Positions 34,054 to 43,736 are shown, numbered from the stretch's first letter. The stretch is DNA of 64,000 bases from RI-106 sp964496875 (GCA_964496875.1 CAZCBH010000004.1:84392-148391); one strand, 5' to 3'. The notes: generated by a model not told the origin, from the letters alone. Made by a program: numbers and translations.

Positions 34054-36309
34054 ATGACCTCTCCTTATCCAGATCCGAGCCAGATTAATATCGACGCGGC
34101 ATTCTCCAATGCCGAGTCCTTATTCGCCCAGCGGCGCTTCCAAGAAGCTCTGGGCATTTACCAGAATGTGCTCTCGGCTCTGGAGACCCGTTATGGGCCG
34201 GCTCATCCGGAACTCGCCTATCCCCTGCAGCGCCTGGGAGATTGTTTTCACGCTCTCAGTCAGTATCGTGACGCTCTGCCGCTTTATCAGCGCCTGCTTT
34301 CCATCGGGGAGAAGATTCTTGGTCGGTCCCATCCGGATATGGTCAATCTCCTGATTAAAATCGCCCGCACCCAGGAGATGATCGGCAGCTTCCAAGAGTC
34401 GCGCAAGTCTTACGAGACAGCTCTTTCGCTTATCGAAGGGGCGGCTGGTGTCAACCACCCGCTTTACAAGTCGACCATGAGCGCCTACGAGTTAATTCTT
34501 GCAAGAATCGACGAGAATAAGAAGGCGGCTGTTGCCTGGCGAGAGAACAGTCGTTCTGGACCCCAGAGTGCTGTTTCGCCTGTTTCAGGCGGTGGTTCGG
34601 AACAAATACCCTTACCGGGAACTCCAGCGGTTCCTTCTTATGGCATGGATATGGAAGTGTCTGACCGGCAGTCTGGAGCAGATGCTTTTGAGAGCGCGCC
34701 CGCCATGCCTGCGGGAATGCCATTTGGCGGCGCACCACCCCAGATACCATTTAATCAGCCGCCGCAGATGCCGCCGCAGATGCCGCCGCAGATGCCGCCG
34801 CAGATGCCGCCGCAGATGCCGCCTGTACCTTTTAACTCTGCCGGACCGGTAAGCGAGATTCCTTCCAGCTTCAGTCACCCCAGCTCCCGAATGGGTTTTG
34901 AGCAGCGACGCAACGATCCGAGCAATGATCCTTATCTAGATCATCTCGCTTCCAGGGTGACCAGCCTTACTCCGCCTGAGAAGCTGCCTCAGGATCCTAT
35001 TAAAGCCTCCGGGGTCTGGCATGGTGCCGACGTCATGGCTGCCCTCGAAGCGCAATCACAATCTCAATCAAATTCTCAAGTAAAATCCGGTAGTCCGGTT
35101 CTCGATGATGATGAATTCGATCCGGACTATGAAGATGAAGCGACTATTGAGCAGGAATCCGAGAAACGCTCCCAGAAATTGCGGGCCGCGCGAACCGCTG
35201 TCTCCAAGAGTGAGGGCGTTGTCTCTCTGGTGCGTTCTTTCAAAGAGTATATCGTTTCCGTTGTGGCACTGGTGGTGGTGGTAGGCGCCGGCTATTACTT
35301 TTTCTCGCATACGGAGCAGAAGCCATCGAGCCTGGTTTCGAAGAAAATTGAACACACCGATAGTCTCGCCCAGGCGAAGCTTGTCTATGTTACTCCCGAC
35401 AACGGCTTACGTCTCAACTTGGATGGAATCTCAACCTGTACTCTTTTCCGAGAGTCCGACGGGATCAAAGTTCCATATAATTTTTACGACGGCTCGCCTG
35501 CCTCTCTTGCAATGCAGATGATGGATTCGGTTTTGGAAAGGCAGCATTGGTTCAGAGAGATCCCGGAAGGTCTGGAGGATCAGCAGGGAGTGGTTCTTTA
35601 TTCCGGTCAGTCACCTGATGCGAGAGTGCTGTCCGAGATGCGACGCTTGAAAGGAACGGTCCTTGCCTGGTATCAGCGCAACGGCACTTTCCCGAGCGAA
35701 CTGGTTAAAATACCGAAAGGGGTCTTTTCCTATACCAACGCATTCAGCGGGGTCAAGGAAGACATGAAAGTGGTAATTGTCCGGTTCGGGCAGATTCGTG
35801 GCAAGAATCTAAGAGAGTTGCTTCGCTCCGGTGAGTCCATAACCGGAGACGCTCTAAAGGAGAAAGGCAAAATCACCGGTTATATTCTTATGGAGATCAA
35901 GCCCGGTGCCAGCGATTTGCAGTCCGTCGCTTTTTATCTGCGAGGAATGAATCGCCACGGGGAGTATTTTCGCAGTTCTCATTCCGGAGAGTTTCTCTTC
36001 CTTGGCTATAAGGGCGGAGTCGAAGACGGAAATGAGTTGATTATGGCTGAGGAGCCCCGGTTGTACCGGGTAGAGAAGCCGACCAAAGTTTGGATTTCGA
36101 GAGTCCCTCAAGTGCCTCTCGGTTTGATTCATCACTCCCTTCCGGTTGTTCTCGGATTCCTGGGGCTATTTTTGTTTCTTCGTTCTCTGATGCTTGCGCC
36201 GGGGCAGTCACCGGACAATTCCACCAATAAGACATTGAGGCTGTGCGGCTGGGTGCTGATCATAATCACAATGGTGATTGTGGTGTTGCAATTCTTACTC
36301 TGGAAATAG
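34054..36309 (+). CDS. TPR protein with Pro/Met/Gln repeat and membrane segments
   Basis: About 751 residues. The N-terminal 150 residues are kinesin-light-chain-type TPRs (FQEALGIYQNVLSALETRYG, YRDALPLYQRLLSIGEKILG). A long disordered linker follows with a QMPP repeat coded by five exact 12-bp copies. A membrane helix lies near 398-418 (YIVSVVALVVVVGAGYYFF). The following 270 residues form a folded extracytoplasmic or cytoplasmic domain, and two more membrane helices end the protein (about 690-712 and 728-750). The ATG at 34054 is chosen; the frame upstream to 33958 opens only with TTG. No ribosome binding site is strong. The function is unknown. Confidence 0.8.
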   Translation: MTSPYPDPSQINIDAAFSNAESLFAQRRFQEALGIYQNVLSALETRYGPAHPELAYPLQRLGDCFHALSQYRDALPLYQRLLSIGEKILGRSHPDMVNLLIKIARTQEMIGSFQESRKSYETALSLIEGAAGVNHPLYKSTMSAYELILARIDENKKAAVAWRENSRSGPQSAVSPVSGGGSEQIPLPGTPAVPSYGMDMEVSDRQSGADAFESAPAMPAGMPFGGAPPQIPFNQPPQMPPQMPPQMPPQMPPQMPPVPFNSAGPVSEIPSSFSHPSSRMGFEQRRNDPSNDPYLDHLASRVTSLTPPEKLPQDPIKASGVWHGADVMAALEAQSQSQSNSQVKSGSPVLDDDEFDPDYEDEATIEQESEKRSQKLRAARTAVSKSEGVVSLVRSFKEYIVSVVALVVVVGAGYYFFSHTEQKPSSLVSKKIEHTDSLAQAKLVYVTPDNGLRLNLDGISTCTLFRESDGIKVPYNFYDGSPASLAMQMMDSVLERQHWFREIPEGLEDQQGVVLYSGQSPDARVLSEMRRLKGTVLAWYQRNGTFPSELVKIPKGVFSYTNAFSGVKEDMKVVIVRFGQIRGKNLRELLRSGESITGDALKEKGKITGYILMEIKPGASDLQSVAFYLRGMNRHGEYFRSSHSGEFLFLGYKGGVEDGNELIMAEEPRLYRVEKPTKVWISRVPQVPLGLIHHSLPVVLGFLGLFLFLRSLMLAPGQSPDNSTNKTLRLCGWVLIIITMVIVVLQFLLWK
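34759..34818 (+). repeat. Five exact copies of a 12-bp coding repeat
   Basis: CCGCCGCAGATG is repeated five times without a mismatch, coding a Pro-Pro-Gln-Met linker in the TPR membrane protein. Because the unit is a multiple of three, copy-number change would alter linker length without a frameshift. Confidence 0.95.
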
Positions 36310-36320
36310 AGAGGTATCAT

Positions 36321-36881
36321 ATGCGGTGTCGCTATAGTCTGCTCTCAAAAGGTACTTCTATTGCGGTGTTGACGCTGGCTATGACGGGAAGCAGCGCTCC
36401 TGCGTTTAGTCAGGCTTCGACCACAGCCCGGTCGATAAGTAAAGCCGCTCAAGATTGTGTCGGCAAAGAGATGTGGAAGAATGGTTACGGCTTGCCTTCA
36501 GGGGGGTTGGGTTGTGCCGCTTCTGTCAGCAATGTGCTCAATAAGGCGGGTATAGCTTATGTGCGAACTCCGGTGACCCTTTATATGCGGCGTCAGATTT
36601 TGGGCGGCAAGCTCAAAGTCAAAGAGTTCGTGATTAAAAATGGTGAGAAGGGCGCCATAGATGACACCAGGTTGAAAGAGATTGCTCGTCGTGGTGATGT
36701 TCTGGTGGCGTTTATGAATCCTCTACCCGGGGGCAATATTGGTCCTAAAGCTCATTGCGGCATAATCGGGGCTCCCGGCTATGTGTATACCAATGATTGG
36801 AACGACGGAATCTGGAAGCATGGAAACATCCATGACTATTTCGATAGCTATCGTTATATCCGAGTGCTTCGATTTCTTTGA
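36321..36881 (+). CDS. Exported amidase-like (papain-fold) protein
   Basis: About 186 residues. MRCRYSLLSKGTSIAVLTLA and a following Ala-rich stretch to FSQA form a signal peptide. The mature part has GLGCAASVSNVLNKAGI, where the Cys starts a helix as in CHAP/NlpC-like cysteine peptidases, and AHCGIIG and YTNDWNDGIW later, with the His as probable partner. A cell-wall or peptide amidase role is likely but unproven. AGAGAGG precedes the ATG at 36321; the frame upstream to 36243 overlaps the previous gene and is not protein-like. It follows the TPR membrane gene by 11 nt, so the two are co-transcribed. Confidence 0.72.
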   Translation: MRCRYSLLSKGTSIAVLTLAMTGSSAPAFSQASTTARSISKAAQDCVGKEMWKNGYGLPSGGLGCAASVSNVLNKAGIAYVRTPVTLYMRRQILGGKLKVKEFVIKNGEKGAIDDTRLKEIARRGDVLVAFMNPLPGGNIGPKAHCGIIGAPGYVYTNDWNDGIWKHGNIHDYFDSYRYIRVLRFL

Positions 36882-36890
36882 GGTTTCAGC

Positions 36891-37511
36891 TCAGGAATTC
36901 TTTTTTTCAATCGAATCGGCGAACTGATACATCTGATCTGCGGTGGATTCACGACCGGTTTTCTTGAGGAGATTGGCGTAATTGCGCAGGATATGGATGA
37001 GCTCTTTGTTATTGGGACCGAAGACTTTGTTCTTAATATCCAGAGCTCTTTTGTAGAAGTCTTCCGCCTGGGGGTATTTCTTTTGCTTATGGAAGATCAT
37101 TCCGATCTGGTAAATAACTACCGCCGCCTCCTTACTGGATTTTCCGAACTCCTTTTCTCTGATGCTTAGAGCTTCGGTGTAATTCTTTTCGGCCTCGTCA
37201 TAGCGTCCCAGTTTGAACTGTACCGCAGCCAGATTATTGTAGGCGGTGGCAAGATCTTTTTGATTCTCTCTGTCGTGGGCTTTTCGAAGCTGTAGAGCCT
37301 CTTTATAGAGCCCTTCCGCTTTTTCGTAACGCTTCTCGCCGTCATAGAGTCGGCCGATTTTCTCTAGGCAGAGGCAGTATCTGCCGTCGTCTTTGCCGAA
37401 GGTCCTCGCCTCTTCCAGGGCTTTGTGCCACTGTCTCTCCGCTTCCAGAAAATCATTGCTCCGGACGGCGGCCTCTGCCGAGTCTTTGAACTGGGTAAAA
37501 GTGGCTGACAT
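36891..37511 (-). CDS. TPR protein, kinesin-light-chain type
   Basis: About 206 residues, no signal peptide. At least four TPR units are visible: EAERQWHKALEEARTFG, YEKAEGLYKEALQLRKA, YDEAEKNYTEALSIREKEFG and YPQAEDFYKRALDIKNKVFG. Such arrays bind other proteins. The ATG at 37511 is chosen because AAAGGA lies a few nt before it; the frame upstream to 37562 has no ribosome binding site. It converges with the amidase-like gene, 9 nt apart. Confidence 0.82.
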   Translation of the reverse strand: MSATFTQFKDSAEAAVRSNDFLEAERQWHKALEEARTFGKDDGRYCLCLEKIGRLYDGEKRYEKAEGLYKEALQLRKAHDRENQKDLATAYNNLAAVQFKLGRYDEAEKNYTEALSIREKEFGKSSKEAAVVIYQIGMIFHKQKKYPQAEDFYKRALDIKNKVFGPNNKELIHILRNYANLLKKTGRESTADQMYQFADSIEKKNS

Positions 37512-37618
37512 AACAATCCTTTTTAGTGGGTCATTTGCGGGGACGTTTATATTTTGCCACATGCAGAGTGATAAATACCCCTTACCTTAATATTGACCAA
37601 GGGGGCTTTCGAAATCGC

Positions 37619-37647
37619 TTGATCTGGCAAAAAACGGTTACTATATA
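37619..37647 (+). promoter_or_regulatory. Sigma-70 promoter of the acetyl-CoA synthetase gene
   Basis: TTGATC (37619-37624), a 17-nt spacer and TATATA (37642-37647) match a sigma-70 promoter. Transcription would start near 37654, giving a 70-nt leader that begins with a 6-bp hairpin (GGCAAG paired with CTTGCC). Confidence 0.6.
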
Positions 37648-37724
37648 TGCTCCGGCAAGCGCAAAGCCTTGCCAAGGGGATCTCGTTTAATCCGTGCGCC
37701 ATACCTGAAGTTTGGGAGGTATCG

Positions 37725-39566
37725 ATGAAAGTCGCTCAACGTGTTGAAAAGTCCAAGGGTAAGTCCGGTAAGGGCTCTAACGATAACAAGCCGGTACCTC
37801 AAGCGGCGACTTTAAGCGGGTCGAGTCCTGCTGCTGGACGCAAGGAGATAATCAAGAAATTTCCGGTCAGCCCTAATCTGACCAATTACGAGCGCTATTA
37901 CGAGACTTTCGACTGGGATCAGGTAAAGGACGAAGTCGATTGGTTTGCAGGCAAAAAGGTGAACGCTGCTTACAACGCCGTGGACAGGCATATGTCCGAC
38001 GGTCGACGCAATAAGGTGGCGCTTTACGCCGTCGGTGCCGACAACAAGCTCTCCAAGCTAACTTTCCAGGACATCTACGAGCAATCCAATAAGGTAGGCA
38101 ATGCCCTCAAAAGTCTCGGGGTGGAGAAAGGTGATCGGGTTTTCGTTTTCTTGCCTCGGGTGCCCGAACTTTATGTAAGTACGGTCGCCATCGCCAAAAT
38201 TGGTGCCATTGCCGGTCCGTTATTTTCCGCTTTCGGTCCTGATGCTTTGAAAGACCGGCTGGAGGATTCGGAAGCCAAGGTGATTATCACCAACCCTGAG
38301 TTGAAGCCCAAGATAGACGAGATCTTCAAAGACCTGCCCAACCTCGAATATGTGATCGTGGTAGGCGGCGATGAGAAGAAGCTCAAAGACCGGGAATTCA
38401 GCTATGAGAAATTGCTGGACGAAGCCAGTGACAAACTGGAATGTGAGCGCATGGATCCCGAAGATCCGCTCTATCTCTTATACACTTCCGGTACCACCGG
38501 CAAGCCCAAAGGTGTGGTTCACGTCCACAACGATATCATCGGTCACCATATGACCACCAAGTGGGTGCTTGATTTGAAAGAGGATGATATCTATTGGTGT
38601 ACAGCCGATCCCGGTTGGGTAACCGGCACCGTCTATGGTATCTTCGGACCCTGGTCCAATGGTATCTCCGTGGTCAGTGTCGAAGGACGTTTCGATGCCG
38701 ATAGCTGGTACGATGTAATTGACAGGCTCAAAGTCACGGTCTGGTACACCGCTCCCACCGCTCTGCGGATGTTGATGAAAGCCGGCGAAGAGTCTGTCTA
38801 CCGTCACAGTCTCGATAGCTTGCGGCATATCCTCAGTGTGGGAGAGCCTCTCAATCCCGAAGTGGTCCGCTGGGGTATGAAAGTCTACGGACTGCCCATC
38901 CATGATAACTGGTGGCAGACGGAGACCGGTATGCAGTTGATCGCTAATTTGCCCTGTATGCCGCTCAAGCCGGGCAGCATGGGCAAGCCTCTGCCGGGCG
39001 TTTACGCTTCGGTGGTGAACGATGACGGTGAGGAGCTACCTGCAGGTGAACTCGGCCGTCTGGTGGTCAGACCGGGTTGGCCTTCTATGCTTCGCCGCAT
39101 CTGGCGCAATAAAGAGAAGTTCGATGAATATTTCAAGATACCGGGATGGTACTTTTCGGGTGACAATGCCTGGAAAGACGAAGACGGATATTTCTGGTTC
39201 GTGGGTAGAGCCGACGATGTGATTAACACCGCCGGACACCGGGTCGGTCCTTTCGAAGTGGAGTCGGCCCTGGTCGAACATGCCGCTGTCGCCGAAGCCG
39301 GTGTGATTGGAAAACCGGATAAAGAGAGGGGCGAGATCATCAAGGCCTTCGTTGTGCTGGCCAATGGTGTGGAAGCGAGCGAAGAGCTTCTGGAGGACAT
39401 CCGCCAGCATACGAAGAAACAACTGGCAGCCCATGCCTACCCGCGGGAGATAGAGGTGAAGGAGAGTCTTCCCAAGACCCGATCGGGCAAGATCATGCGC
39501 CGCTTGTTGAAGGCCTGGGAACTCGGTCTTCCAACCGGAGATACATCTTCTCTAGAAGATGATTGA
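37725..39566 (+). CDS. acsA: Acetyl-CoA synthetase (AMP-forming)
   Basis: 613 residues. Activates acetate to acetyl-CoA through acetyl-AMP. Motifs: YTSGTTGKPKGVVH (ATP phosphate loop), NWWQTETG with the Trp that shapes the acetate pocket, the hinge in GRADDVINTAGHRVGP, and the catalytic lysine in LPKTRSGKIMRR, which is also the usual acetylation control site. The N-terminal 50 residues are basic and flexible. GGGAGG precedes the ATG at 37725. A sigma-70 promoter lies about 80 nt upstream. It is shorter than E. coli Acs and resembles B. subtilis AcsA in size. Confidence 0.93.
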   Translation: MKVAQRVEKSKGKSGKGSNDNKPVPQAATLSGSSPAAGRKEIIKKFPVSPNLTNYERYYETFDWDQVKDEVDWFAGKKVNAAYNAVDRHMSDGRRNKVALYAVGADNKLSKLTFQDIYEQSNKVGNALKSLGVEKGDRVFVFLPRVPELYVSTVAIAKIGAIAGPLFSAFGPDALKDRLEDSEAKVIITNPELKPKIDEIFKDLPNLEYVIVVGGDEKKLKDREFSYEKLLDEASDKLECERMDPEDPLYLLYTSGTTGKPKGVVHVHNDIIGHHMTTKWVLDLKEDDIYWCTADPGWVTGTVYGIFGPWSNGISVVSVEGRFDADSWYDVIDRLKVTVWYTAPTALRMLMKAGEESVYRHSLDSLRHILSVGEPLNPEVVRWGMKVYGLPIHDNWWQTETGMQLIANLPCMPLKPGSMGKPLPGVYASVVNDDGEELPAGELGRLVVRPGWPSMLRRIWRNKEKFDEYFKIPGWYFSGDNAWKDEDGYFWFVGRADDVINTAGHRVGPFEVESALVEHAAVAEAGVIGKPDKERGEIIKAFVVLANGVEASEELLEDIRQHTKKQLAAHAYPREIEVKESLPKTRSGKIMRRLLKAWELGLPTGDTSSLEDD

Positions 39567-39588
39567 AAGTCGGAATGAACTTTTTGAG

Positions 39589-39618
39589 CCGGTGCTTCGT
39601 TAAATGAAGAAGCACCGG
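39589..39618 (+). other. Stem-loop between acsA and dnaB
   Basis: CCGGTGCTTC (39589-39598) and GAAGCACCGG (39609-39618) form a perfect 10-bp stem with a 10-nt loop, ending 28 nt before the dnaB ATG. There is no T run after it on either strand, so it is not a classical terminator; it may act in mRNA processing or partial termination. Confidence 0.75.
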
Positions 39619-39646
39619 TTGGGGAAACTTAGAAAAAGAAGGCACC

Positions 39647-41011
39647 ATGAGCACCGATCTGACCATTAGCGACACCACCCTGGAGCGTCTGCCACCGCAA
39701 TCGCTCGAGGCGGAGCAAGCTGTTCTGGGAGCGCTTCTGGTCAGTGGCGACGGGATCTCCCGGGTTGTGGACGTGCTCGAGCCGGAGTTCTTCTATCGCA
39801 AGGCGCACCAGATTATCTATGCCGCCATGCTGGATCTCTACGAGGATAACGAGCCCATAGATATCGTCACGGTCTCGCAATTCCTCAAGGATGAAGGCAA
39901 GCTCGATGGGGTGGGCGGCAAGCAGTATATCACCGACCTTTCTCTGTCGGTTGCCACCACGGCCAACTTGGAATATTACGCCAAAGTGGTCCAGGAGAAG
40001 GCTCTTCTACGTATGCTTATCAAAGCCGGCACAGAAATTGTCGGCAGCTGCTACGAAGAGACCGATGCCGACTCTGCCCTGGATAGAGCCGAGCATATGA
40101 TCTTTTCGCTGGCTTCCAAGCGTGAGATGCAGCAGCTTGTACATGTTAAGCACATCGTCGAGGATTCATTTCGGCAAATAGAACAGCGTTACGAAAACCG
40201 CGATGCCCTCTCCGGGGTGCCTTCCGGATTCTATGACCTCGATGCCATGACTTCGGGCTTCCAGCCTTCCGATCTGGTTATTCTCGCCGCCCGGCCATCC
40301 ATGGGTAAAACCGCTTTTGTATTGAACCTCGCTCAGCATGCCGCTGTCGAGAAGAATGTCCCTGTTGCCATATTCAGTCTGGAGATGTCGAAAGAGTCTC
40401 TGGTCATGAGGATGCTCTGCGCAGAAGCCCAAATCGATGCCAACCGTCTTCGTACCGGTCATATGCACACCACAGACTGGACAAAGCTGGCGGCGGCCAT
40501 GGGCAGACTTGGCGAGGCACCGATTTATATCGATGACTCAGCTCTGGTCAACTCTCTGGATATAAGGGCCAAGTGTCGACGTTTGAAAGCCGAACATAAC
40601 GGTCTGGGAATGGTGATCATAGACTATATTCAGCTCATGCACGGCAGGAAGCAGACCGACAACCGGGTCCAGGAGGTCTCAGAGATCTCGCGAAGCTTGA
40701 AGACCCTGGCAAGGGAGATTTCGGTTCCGGTTATCGCCCTTTCTCAGCTATCTCGGGCGGTGGAGTCTAGGCAGAACAAAAGGCCGATGCTCTCGGATTT
40801 GAGAGAATCCGGCTCTATCGAGCAGGATGCCGACCTTGTCATGTTCATCTACCGGGATGAATACTATAACCCCGAATCAGAGCAGAGGGGGGAAGCCGAG
40901 ATTATCGTAGCCAAGCAAAGAAACGGCCCCACCGGAACTGTAGAACTGCTCTTCCAGAACAGCATCACGCGCTTCCTGAATAAGGTCCAGAACCAGTACC
41001 AGGAGGACTAG
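39647..41011 (+). CDS. dnaB: Replicative DNA helicase DnaB
   Basis: Hexameric helicase that unwinds DNA at the replication fork. The 454-residue protein has the N-terminal primase-interacting domain (LPPQSLEAEQAVLGALL), the linker helix, and the RecA-like core with Walker A in AARPSMGKTAFVLN, the stretch IFSLEMSKESLVMRML, Walker B in MVIIDYIQLM, and QLSRAVESR and SDLRESGSIEQDADLVMF near the end. No intein is present. AGAAGG precedes the ATG. The downstream SGNH gene begins directly after the stop. Confidence 0.98.
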   Translation: MSTDLTISDTTLERLPPQSLEAEQAVLGALLVSGDGISRVVDVLEPEFFYRKAHQIIYAAMLDLYEDNEPIDIVTVSQFLKDEGKLDGVGGKQYITDLSLSVATTANLEYYAKVVQEKALLRMLIKAGTEIVGSCYEETDADSALDRAEHMIFSLASKREMQQLVHVKHIVEDSFRQIEQRYENRDALSGVPSGFYDLDAMTSGFQPSDLVILAARPSMGKTAFVLNLAQHAAVEKNVPVAIFSLEMSKESLVMRMLCAEAQIDANRLRTGHMHTTDWTKLAAAMGRLGEAPIYIDDSALVNSLDIRAKCRRLKAEHNGLGMVIIDYIQLMHGRKQTDNRVQEVSEISRSLKTLAREISVPVIALSQLSRAVESRQNKRPMLSDLRESGSIEQDADLVMFIYRDEYYNPESEQRGEAEIIVAKQRNGPTGTVELLFQNSITRFLNKVQNQYQED

Positions 41012-41836
41012 GTGAAGCGTTACCCGGGGCTTATTCTGGTTCTTATTCTGTTGCTCGGCGCTGTCACCCTGGTGAAGATCTCCAGAGAGGTCAATAATAA
41101 CGTGGATTTCTTTTTGCCTCATTTAATTACCGCCGATGAAAAGCGACCGGTGCAGGATCTGCCGCTTCTACTGGAGGGGGTTTCGAAAATCGCCTGTATA
41201 GGAGATAGCATCACCTATGCTCGGGGCGAGGGCACCGGCTATACTGACAGGCTGGAAGAGTATTTGTCCGTAATCTTTCCCGGGCAGCATATACAGGTTC
41301 TGAACCGGGGTATAAGCGGTGAACACTCCTATCAGATGGAGGCGAGATATCAAAGAGATGCCATCGCTACCGGTGCTGAGCTTATAATCATCTTTGCCGG
41401 TGTCAATGATGTGGGTCATGGCTTCGACCGGAACCATCCGGCAGGGGACGGGCCGGCTGGAACAAGCCTGAAGGACTATCTTGCCAGCATGGCTTCCATG
41501 ATCGAAATGGCAAAAGAGAACCGGCGCAAAGTAATTGTTATCACTCCTCCGACTGTCTTCGAGGATGTCGAGAATCCCATGGACAAGAAGCTCGATCTCT
41601 ATTGCCGGGAGCTTCGAGCCCTGGCGCAAGAGAAGCAGGTGCCGGTGGCCGATGTCAGGCAGGCTTTTGTCGAGATCAGTTCGGCATATAGAAAAAGCTG
41701 TAATGCCACCGACTATCTACTCACCACAGATGGTATCCATCCCAACTCTCTGGGAGACAAAGTGATTGCCGAGTCGGTTATGAACACAATCGGCATCACC
41801 GCCCAGTCGAGAAAAAACGTACTGCGAGCCCCCTAG
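41012..41836 (+). CDS. SGNH/GDSL-type esterase, membrane-anchored
   Basis: 274 residues. A hydrophobic N-terminal segment (YPGLILVLILLLGAVTLV) acts as a signal anchor. SGNH blocks follow: IACIGDSIT (Ser), NRGISG (Gly), GVND (Asn) and DGIHPN (Asp-His). The family cleaves esters, including acyl groups of lipids, sugars or peptidoglycan; the substrate here is unknown. The start is GTG at 41012 with a perfect AGGAGG 5 nt before it, lying in the end of dnaB. The last 4 nt overlap the convergent thrS stop. Confidence 0.88.
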   Translation: MKRYPGLILVLILLLGAVTLVKISREVNNNVDFFLPHLITADEKRPVQDLPLLLEGVSKIACIGDSITYARGEGTGYTDRLEEYLSVIFPGQHIQVLNRGISGEHSYQMEARYQRDAIATGAELIIIFAGVNDVGHGFDRNHPAGDGPAGTSLKDYLASMASMIEMAKENRRKVIVITPPTVFEDVENPMDKKLDLYCRELRALAQEKQVPVADVRQAFVEISSAYRKSCNATDYLLTTDGIHPNSLGDKVIAESVMNTIGITAQSRKNVLRAP

Positions 41837-43653
41837 CTTTTATAGAAAGTCCTGGTACTTATCTCGTCTTTTATCGAGGCGATGAAATCCGCTTCGTTTA
41901 CCGCATTCAGATGCTCTCCGGATCTGGCTCTTACCGACAGCTGTCCGGAAGCTTCTTCCCTGGCTCCCACTATCACCAGATATGGAATCTTGAGAAGCGA
42001 GAGTTCTCGTATTCTTTTGTTGAGGCTCTTGTTTTCGTCATTGAGCTCCACCCTGAAACCATTATCTTGCAAGCGCTTCAGAAGCTCCCGGGCACAGAGG
42101 TTTTGATCTTGCGACACGGGAAGCACCGCTATTTGAACCGGGCTTAACCAGAGGGGGAGGTTGCCGCCGGTGTGTTCCAATAATAGACCGAGAAATCTAT
42201 CTAGAGATCCGTAAATGACCCGGTGAATCAGAACCGGAGTTTCCCTTTCGCCGTCCGCGGCTATGTATTTGCACCGAAAGCGTCGGGGCAATTGATAGTC
42301 GAGCTGAATCGTGCCCATCTGCCAGCTTCTATCGAGGCTGTCCCGCATCATGATATCTATTTTGGGACCATAGAAAGCCCCTTCTCCCGGCGCAATCTTA
42401 TAACCGTTCTCGCCCAGGCGGCGGTCAAGAATGCTTTTGAGCAGGGCTTCGGCTTTGTCCCAGTCGGAAGCTTCGCCCATGAAGCTGTGAGGGCGGGCCG
42501 AGAGCCTGAACTCATACTGCATATTGAAGACTCTATAAAAGTAGTCGGCCAGATCAAAAATCTCTTCGAATTCTGCTTCGATCTGGCTTTTATCCGGATC
42601 ATCAGCCAGAAATATATGGGCATCGTCCTGTTGAAATTTTTGCACCCGCAAAAGACCGTGCAGCGTACCCGAACGTTCTTTGCGATGGAGAGGGTCACAA
42701 TCCGAGAGGCGCAGGGGGAGATCCCGGTAGCTTCTCAGTTTGAGATTATAGATAAGCATGGCATTGGGGCAGTTCATAGGCTTGATGCCGTATTTAATAC
42801 CATCATCATCTTCACTTTCATCGCCCAAGACGAACATGTTCTCTCGGTAGTGCTCCCAGTGGCCGGATGCCTCGTAGAGTTTGCGTGAGTTAAGAAGTGG
42901 TGCCGAAAACTCTTTATAGCCCCTTCGCTGGTGCTCCTGTCTCCAGAAAGAGAGCAGTTCGTTCATGACCACAAGACCGTTCGGAAGCCAGTAAGGCATT
43001 CCCGGAGCAGAATCGTCGAAGTGAAAGAGCTCCAGCGCTTTGCCGATTTTTCTGTGATCTCGCTCTTTCCCCCGAGCCAGTTTCTCCAGATAACTCTCCA
43101 GTTGCTCTTCCGATTGCCATGCCGTGGCGTAGATTCGGCAGAGCATCTCCCTTCTCTCGTCCCCTTTCCAGAATGCTCCTGCCGCCGAAAGCACTTTGAT
43201 GGCATCGGAGTCTATTTCATCTGCCGATGCCACATGGGGGCCCTTACAGAGATCGATAAATCGATTGTGTTCGTAAACCGAAAGGCCCCTTTCACCGGAG
43301 TTCGATTGTTCGTCGAGTATCGAATCGATTAACTCCAACTTGAGGTGCTGGTCGGCAAAGAGAGAGCGGGCTTCCTCCGGGCTCACTTCGCGACCGACAA
43401 AGCGGCAGCCCTTTTTTACCAGCGCTTTGATTCGATTTTCGATAGAGAGGAGATCCTCTTCTTTTATCTGTCTGGGCAGGAGGAAGTCGTAGTAGAAGCC
43501 GTTATCTATCGGCGGGCCGACACCCAGTTTTACTTTGCTTCCCGGGATCTCTTCTTGGAAGTGTTCGATTACGGCTTCGGCCATGATATGGGCGAGGCTG
43601 TGTCTTATTCTGAAGAGCTTGTCGTCGCTGGACATTGAATTCATAGAGTTCAT
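41833..43653 (-). CDS. thrS: Threonyl-tRNA synthetase, lacking the TGS domain
   Basis: 606 residues. Charges tRNA-Thr. The protein starts directly with the editing (N2) domain, whose HSLAH and CKGPH zinc/catalytic motifs are intact, then the class II core with the zinc residues, FQQDDAHIF, GTIQLDYQLP and the C-terminal anticodon-binding domain (VQIAVLPVS). The N-terminal TGS domain of about 60 residues found in E. coli is absent, as in some other bacteria. AAGAGGAT precedes the ATG at 43653. A threonine-rich leader peptide, competing hairpins and a terminator upstream indicate attenuation control. Confidence 0.97.
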   Translation of the reverse strand: MNSMNSMSSDDKLFRIRHSLAHIMAEAVIEHFQEEIPGSKVKLGVGPPIDNGFYYDFLLPRQIKEEDLLSIENRIKALVKKGCRFVGREVSPEEARSLFADQHLKLELIDSILDEQSNSGERGLSVYEHNRFIDLCKGPHVASADEIDSDAIKVLSAAGAFWKGDERREMLCRIYATAWQSEEQLESYLEKLARGKERDHRKIGKALELFHFDDSAPGMPYWLPNGLVVMNELLSFWRQEHQRRGYKEFSAPLLNSRKLYEASGHWEHYRENMFVLGDESEDDDGIKYGIKPMNCPNAMLIYNLKLRSYRDLPLRLSDCDPLHRKERSGTLHGLLRVQKFQQDDAHIFLADDPDKSQIEAEFEEIFDLADYFYRVFNMQYEFRLSARPHSFMGEASDWDKAEALLKSILDRRLGENGYKIAPGEGAFYGPKIDIMMRDSLDRSWQMGTIQLDYQLPRRFRCKYIAADGERETPVLIHRVIYGSLDRFLGLLLEHTGGNLPLWLSPVQIAVLPVSQDQNLCARELLKRLQDNGFRVELNDENKSLNKRIRELSLLKIPYLVIVGAREEASGQLSVRARSGEHLNAVNEADFIASIKDEISTRTFYKS

Positions 43654-43675
43654 AATTCTATCCTCTTAAATATGC

Positions 43676-43707
43676 AAAAAGAAAGAGCCAGGCTTCTGCC
43701 TGGCTCT
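43676..43707 (-). terminator. Attenuator terminator in the thrS leader
   Basis: AGAGCCAGGC (43684-43693 on the plus strand) and GCCTGGCTCT (43698-43707) form a perfect 10-bp stem with a 4-nt loop. On the minus strand it is followed by TTCTTTTT (43683-43676), an intrinsic terminator only 22 nt before the thrS ATG. It lies downstream of a threonine-rich leader peptide, so it probably stops transcription when threonyl-tRNA is plentiful. It may also end the beta-propeller transcript. Confidence 0.88.
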
Positions 43708-43736
43708 CGTGAATGCTCTTAGATAGGTATTCTTGC

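Noticed and set aside
34759..34818. CRISPR-like repeat array
   Set aside because: The repeats are contiguous 12-bp coding units with no spacers and translate to a Pro-Pro-Gln-Met linker.
39589..39618. Rho-independent terminator after acsA
   Set aside because: A good stem is present, but no T run follows on either strand, so it is called only a stem-loop.
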